A stretch of 8,351 nucleotides of DNA, from positions 1 through 8,351 of the forward strand of contig JAJYOS010000250.1 of assembly GCA_021796055.1 (NCBI GenBank). Direction: 5' to 3'. Below, piece after piece: positions 4,807 through 8,351 of the stretch (positions within the stretch are counted from its first letter, which is position 1; each line of letters begins with the position of its first letter). The position numbers and the translations under genes were made by a program. The notes under the pieces were generated by a model, which saw only the letters and a list, made by a program, of their open reading frames with translations, was not told where the DNA came from and searched no databases. This stretch comes from Bacteroidota bacterium. GTDB taxonomy: Bacteria; Bacteroidota; Kryptoniia; Kryptoniales; JAKASW01.

Positions 4807-7536
4807 ATGGGATACACTGATACGTTTGTTTCGGAAGACACGAAGGCCCAGTCCAAGTGGGGCGGTCTGACGGTTCGACGGCGCTACACAAAAAAAGGAA
4901 TTCATCCCTTCGATCAGATCAACTGGGAGAACCGAAGCGCGACGATCTCAAACGAGAAGGGCGAGGTAATATTCCAGCAGGACGACGTGGAAGTCCCCGA
5001 TTTCTGGAGTATGACCGCCACAAACGTTGTGGTATCGAAATACTTCCACGGCCAGCTTGGCACCCCCGAAAGAGAGACAAGCGTGAAGCAGCTCGTCGAC
5101 CGGGTTGCCCGTACATTCACTCAGTGGGGAATTCGCGGAGGGTATTTCGCGTCCAATGAAGACGCTTCCGCATTCTACGACGAACTTACCTATATACTTG
5201 CGAACCAATACGTGTCGTTCAACAGCCCCGTGTGGTTCAACGTTGGCATTGAAGAAAAACCGCAATGTTCGGCATGTTTCATTAACTCCGTCAAAGACAC
5301 GATGGAGGCGATTCTCGATCTTGCGAAGACCGAGGGAATGTTGTTCAAATGGGGAAGCGGAACGGGCACGAACTTCTCGAGCCTCCGCTCTTCGAGGGAA
5401 AGACTTTCTGGTGGTGGTACTGCTTCTGGTCCGGTTTCGTTCCTGCGCGGTTTCGACTCGTTCGCAGGAGTGATAAAATCAGGCGGGAAAACGCGCCGCG
5501 CCGCAAAGATGCTAATACTCAACGCAGAGCACCCCGACGTACTGGACTTCATCAGAAGCAAAGCCGAGGAAGAGAAGAAGGCCTGGGCATTGATTGACGC
5601 GGGTTACGACCCCGGCTTCAATGTCCCAGGCGGAGCTTACGACTCCGTCCAATTCCAGAACGCAAACCACAGCGTCCGCGCAACCGACGACTTCATGCGC
5701 GCCGTCCTCGAAGACAAGGACTGGGTTACGAAGAACGTTAGAGACGGAAAGCCCGCCGGGACATACCGCGCGCGCGACCTGATGCGTGAGATTTCCGAAG
5801 CGGCATGGATCAGCGGCGATCCGGGAATGCAGTTCCATACCACCGTGAACAACTGGCACACGTCTCCCAACACCGCACCAATCAACGCGTCGAATCCCTG
5901 CAGCGAATATATGTTCCTCGACGACAGCGCCTGCAATCTAGCCTCGCTGAATCTCATGAAGTTCCGGAAGGAAGACGGTTCGTTCGATGTGGACTCCTTC
6001 CTTCATTCGGTGGATCTCACTATTACTGCCCAGGAAATCATCGTCAGCAGCGCAGGCTACCCGACAAAACCCATCGAGAAGAACAGCCACGCGTTCAGGC
6101 CGCTCGGCATAGGTTACGCCAACCTCGGCGCGCTTCTTATGTCGCTCGGACTCCCCTACGACAGCGACGCCGGCAGGGCTTACGCCGCGGCTATCACATC
6201 GATGATGACAGGCGAAGGCTACAGACAGAGTGCACTGATCGCGAAGACTATCGGTTCGTTCGAGGGATACGAAGTAAACAGAGAGCCGATGCTCGGAGTA
6301 ATCAGGAAGCACAGGGCTCATGTGGACAAGATAAAAGCCGACGCTATCCCCGATTATCTTACCGACTCTGCTAAGAATGTGTGGGACGACGCTCTCGCCA
6401 TCGGAAAGGAGTACGGATTCCGGAATTCACAGATCTCCGTGCTCGCCCCGACCGGGACTATCGGATTCATGATGGATTGCGACACCACGGGGGTCGAGCC
6501 CGACATCGCACTTGTCAAGTACAAGAAGCTCGTCGGCGGCGGTTACATGAAGATAGTCAACAACACCGTCCCGCTCGCCCTCAAGACGCTCGGCTATAAC
6601 GAAGCACAAATCGATGAGATCGTGAAATACATAGACGACAACGGCACCATCGAAGGCGCACCGCACCTCAAGGACAAACACCTCCCTGTTTTCGACTGTG
6701 CGTTCAAGGCGGTCAACGGCGTACGCTCGATCCATTATATGGGCCACATCAAAATGATGTCGGCGGTTCAGCCGTTCCTATCAGGCGCGATCTCAAAGAC
6801 GGTCAACCTTCCAACCGAGGCAACCGTCGAGGATATAGAACAGGCATATATCGAAGCATGGAAGCTCGGTCTGAAGGCCATCGCGGTCTATCGCGACGGG
6901 TCGAAGAGGACACAGCCGCTGAGCACGAAGAAGGACGACGGCAGCAAGGAAGAAAAACCGGCATCCGCGACGCGCATCAGCAGGCGAAGGCTCCCGGACG
7001 AACGAAACGCCGTCACGCACAAGTTCAGCATAAGCGGGCACGAAGGCTATATCACCGTCGGGCTCTACGAAGACGGAACCCCCGGCGAGATATTCATAAC
7101 GATGTCGAAAGAAGGCTCGACCATCAGCGGACTGATGGACGGCTTCGCGACCGGCATCTCCCTCGCCTTACAGTACGGCGTACCTCTCAAGGTCTTGGTC
7201 GACAAATTCAGCCACATGCGTTTCGAGCCGTCCGGCTTCACGAACAGCAAGGAAGTACCCATTGCCAAGTCCGTCCTCGATTATATTTTCAGGTGGATGG
7301 GACTCAAGTTCCTGGCCCGTGATGAACAGCCGGCATCGGTCGTCGTCGACTCGATCGTGGCAGAACCGAAACCCGAGGGTAAAGGAGAATTCAGCATCAC
7401 CCTCGAACAGACCGAGAAGAAGGTCTTCCAGGAACAGTCCGACGCGCCGCCATGCCACGAGTGCGGTTCGATCATGATTAGAAGCGGCTCATGCTACAAA
7501 TGCCTGAACTGCGGTTCGACCAGCGGCTGCTCCTGA
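4807..7536 (+). CDS. nrdJ: Vitamin B12-dependent (class II) ribonucleoside-diphosphate reductase
   Basis: A complete 909-residue cytoplasmic enzyme that reduces ribonucleotides to deoxyribonucleotides with adenosylcobalamin as radical generator, independently of oxygen. The barrel core shows NPCSE (363-367), with C365 as the expected thiyl radical residue and E367 beside it. C376, eleven residues on, and C157 in SACF are the expected redox pair. The phosphate-binding motif PTGTIGF is at 548-554. A TSCPD-type domain lies at about 735-835 (KEGSTISGLMDGFA, 768-781). The C-terminus is a zinc-ribbon-like tail with C883, C886, C896, C899, C902 and C908, which probably passes electrons from thioredoxin to the active site. 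No N-terminal ATP-cone motif is evident. The family assignment is strong. It has its own leader upstream and ends at a terminator 21 bases after the stop, so it looks monocistronic. No radical partner subunit is needed or present. Confidence 0.96.
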   Translation: MGYTDTFVSEDTKAQSKWGGLTVRRRYTKKGIHPFDQINWENRSATISNEKGEVIFQQDDVEVPDFWSMTATNVVVSKYFHGQLGTPERETSVKQLVDRVARTFTQWGIRGGYFASNEDASAFYDELTYILANQYVSFNSPVWFNVGIEEKPQCSACFINSVKDTMEAILDLAKTEGMLFKWGSGTGTNFSSLRSSRERLSGGGTASGPVSFLRGFDSFAGVIKSGGKTRRAAKMLILNAEHPDVLDFIRSKAEEEKKAWALIDAGYDPGFNVPGGAYDSVQFQNANHSVRATDDFMRAVLEDKDWVTKNVRDGKPAGTYRARDLMREISEAAWISGDPGMQFHTTVNNWHTSPNTAPINASNPCSEYMFLDDSACNLASLNLMKFRKEDGSFDVDSFLHSVDLTITAQEIIVSSAGYPTKPIEKNSHAFRPLGIGYANLGALLMSLGLPYDSDAGRAYAAAITSMMTGEGYRQSALIAKTIGSFEGYEVNREPMLGVIRKHRAHVDKIKADAIPDYLTDSAKNVWDDALAIGKEYGFRNSQISVLAPTGTIGFMMDCDTTGVEPDIALVKYKKLVGGGYMKIVNNTVPLALKTLGYNEAQIDEIVKYIDDNGTIEGAPHLKDKHLPVFDCAFKAVNGVRSIHYMGHIKMMSAVQPFLSGAISKTVNLPTEATVEDIEQAYIEAWKLGLKAIAVYRDGSKRTQPLSTKKDDGSKEEKPASATRISRRRLPDERNAVTHKFSISGHEGYITVGLYEDGTPGEIFITMSKEGSTISGLMDGFATGISLALQYGVPLKVLVDKFSHMRFEPSGFTNSKEVPIAKSVLDYIFRWMGLKFLARDEQPASVVVDSIVAEPKPEGKGEFSITLEQTEKKVFQEQSDAPPCHECGSIMIRSGSCYKCLNCGSTSGCS

Positions 7537-7557
7537 TTCGAGATAACCTTTAATTCC

Positions 7558-7595
7558 AAGCCGTTCGGGTTGAGCCCGGACGGCTTTTTTTATTT
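7558..7595 (+). terminator. Rho-independent terminator of nrdJ
   Basis: AAGCCGTTCGGG (7558-7569) pairs with CCCGGACGGCTT (7575-7586), a 12-pair stem with one G-T wobble and the five-base loop TTGAG. It is followed by a run of seven T (7585-7591), then ATTT. The position just after the nrdJ stop and the strength of stem and tract make this a confident call. Confidence 0.93.
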
Positions 7596-7623
7596 GCCCC
7601 TCTACCATAAACTTGGAACGACA

Positions 7624-8187
7624 ATGTCTTACACCCTCCTCATCGGCTTCTTATTATTCCTCGGGAAACCCCAAACGTCTCCCGCACAGGCTCCATGCGC
7701 ACACGTCAAAATTATCGACCGATTAGTGCAGTGGGGACACAAAGATGTCAATCACCCGCGAAAGATCGCGGCGATTATCATTCATTCTTCATACAATGCC
7801 CTGACGCCCGATTCGTTCAGTATCGCAGGCATACTCCAGGAATACAAGAACATCGGCGTCAGCCCGCACTACATCATAAACAGGAACGGCGTCATCTATA
7901 GGCTGGTTCGAGACCGAGACATCGCCTACCATGCCGGTAAGAGCCGCCTCCCCGACGGCAAGACGGACGTGAACGCAGTGTCAATCGGCATAGAGATAGT
8001 GAATACGACACACGATTCTCCGACCGACGCCCAGTACGTCTCACTGGCCGAGCTTGTGAAATGTCTCGAGGGCAAGTATAACATAAAATACGTTCTTGGA
8101 CACAGCGACATAGCTCCGGGGAGAAAAACCGACCCGTGGGATTTTGACTGGAAGAAATTCCACAGGATGATTAAAGAAGGGGAATGA
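7624..8187 (+). CDS. Secreted N-acetylmuramoyl-L-alanine amidase (Amidase_2/AmpD-like)
   Basis: A 187-residue enzyme expected to cut the amide bond between N-acetylmuramic acid and L-alanine in peptidoglycan or its fragments. Residues 1-23 form a signal peptide (hydrophobic LLIGFLLFL, likely cleavage after AQA), so it acts outside the cytoplasm, unlike cytoplasmic AmpD. The zinc ligands are H54 (IIIHSS), H160 (GHSDIAPGRKTDP) and D170. K168 lies two residues before D170; the spacing of H160, K168 and D170 equals that of AmpD H154, K162 and D164. E124 in GIEIV and H103 in YHAG fit the fold. The frame is open upstream to a TTG in the terminator loop, but ATG at 7624 starts the signal peptide and has a weak GGAA (7615-7618). 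It is cut off from nrdJ by the terminator, and I see no clear promoter. The exact substrate (cell wall versus released fragments) is unknown. Confidence 0.9.
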   Translation: MSYTLLIGFLLFLGKPQTSPAQAPCAHVKIIDRLVQWGHKDVNHPRKIAAIIIHSSYNALTPDSFSIAGILQEYKNIGVSPHYIINRNGVIYRLVRDRDIAYHAGKSRLPDGKTDVNAVSIGIEIVNTTHDSPTDAQYVSLAELVKCLEGKYNIKYVLGHSDIAPGRKTDPWDFDWKKFHRMIKEGE

Positions 8188-8214
8188 TGGAATAGTGGAA
8201 TCGTGGAATAATGG
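8180..8214 (+). repeat. Degenerate 8-base tandem repeat after the amidase gene
   Basis: Four successive units, GGGAATGA, TGGAATAG, TGGAATCG and TGGAATAA, are followed by TGG. The first unit contains the amidase stop codon. The common core is GGAAT. TAGTGGAA (8193-8200) recurs as its reverse complement at 8270-8277, across the stop codon of the opposing gene, so the spacer between the convergent genes has matching ends. This may be a slippage product or part of a weak bidirectional terminator; there is no T run. Confidence 0.5.
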
Positions 8215-8274
8215 GTAAATCGCTCGTTCGCGTTTGACCTGGCGATCCACCATCCGGCTCGGGCCGATGTTCCA

Positions 8275-8351
8275 CTACTTCGCTGTTCCGTCTTTCCATT
8301 TTATTCCGCGTTTCTCGAACTCGCCGAAGAGTTCCTGGAGTATGCCTGCGA
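8275..8351 (-). CDS. C-terminal end of an unidentified protein
   Basis: Reading the minus strand inward from the right edge gives 24 open codons ending at TAG (8277-8275). The peptide begins AGILQELFGEFEKRGIKW and ends KDGTAK, amphipathic and rich in charged residues, as expected for a C-terminal helix. The gene would be convergent with the amidase, leaving an 87-base spacer. I do not recognise the family and the fragment is too short to assign. Its first visible bases (8351-8332) match a piece of the amidase gene exactly, which is noted separately. It is possible that this frame is open by chance. Confidence 0.4.
   Translation of the reverse strand, partial: AGILQELFGEFEKRGIKWKDGTAK

Noticed and set aside
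4560..4856. Minus-strand frame of 98 codons in the nrdJ leader
   Set aside because: It overlaps the nrdJ promoter, leader and first codons, has no ribosome site I can see, and its product has no recognisable feature.
5805..6374. Plus-strand frame of 189 codons inside nrdJ
   Set aside because: It is a shifted-frame shadow of nrdJ, very rich in arginine and with no plausible start site.
7570..7623. Upstream TTG start for the amidase
   Set aside because: The codon lies in the terminator loop of nrdJ, and the extra 18 residues would bury the signal peptide. ATG at 7624 fits better.

Overview
The window looks like chromosomal DNA of an anaerobic or facultative bacterium, most plausibly from the Bacteroidota-Chlorobiota-Ignavibacteriota (FCB) side of the tree. 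This assignment is inference. It rests on the Rrf2 regulator paired with a membrane polyferredoxin-type protein, a response regulator with its helix-turn-helix in front of the receiver domain, a B12-dependent ribonucleotide reductase, and clear Shine-Dalgarno sites at some genes. No phylogenetic marker gene is present. I see no transposase, integrase, CRISPR array, tRNA or rRNA.

Layout. Positions 1-286 (minus) hold the N-terminus of a membrane 4Fe-4S protein that runs off the left edge. Five bases upstream of it is an Rrf2-family regulator with three cysteines (292-741, minus); the two look like one operon. A 255-base divergent region (742-996) separates them from a plus-strand two-component operon: a response regulator (997-1614) and a hybrid histidine kinase (1611-4433), whose ends overlap in TTGA. 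A 373-base region (4434-4806) without a gene follows. It holds a possible promoter and a leader with several well-paired RNA stems, and leads into nrdJ, the class II ribonucleotide reductase (4807-7536), which ends at a strong rho-independent terminator. A small secreted N-acetylmuramoyl-L-alanine amidase (7624-8187) comes next, then a short degenerate repeat, and finally the last 24 codons of an unidentified minus-strand gene (8275-8351).

How the parts may work together. The Rrf2 protein probably carries an Fe-S cluster and controls itself and the ferredoxin gene in response to redox, iron or nitric oxide. The kinase has a predicted periplasmic sensor of two OB-fold-like repeats, then GAF and PAS domains, and should phosphorylate the partner regulator and/or its own receiver domain. 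The same 11-base element, TTGAAAGTCAA, overlaps the proposed -35 boxes of both divergent promoters, so the two operons may share a regulator. NrdJ makes deoxyribonucleotides with or without oxygen as long as cobalamin is available.

The most interesting unexplained items are the nrdJ leader with two mutually exclusive pairings, the shared divergent-promoter element, the altered ATP lid of the kinase, and a 20-base exact inverted match between the amidase gene and the gene at the right edge.
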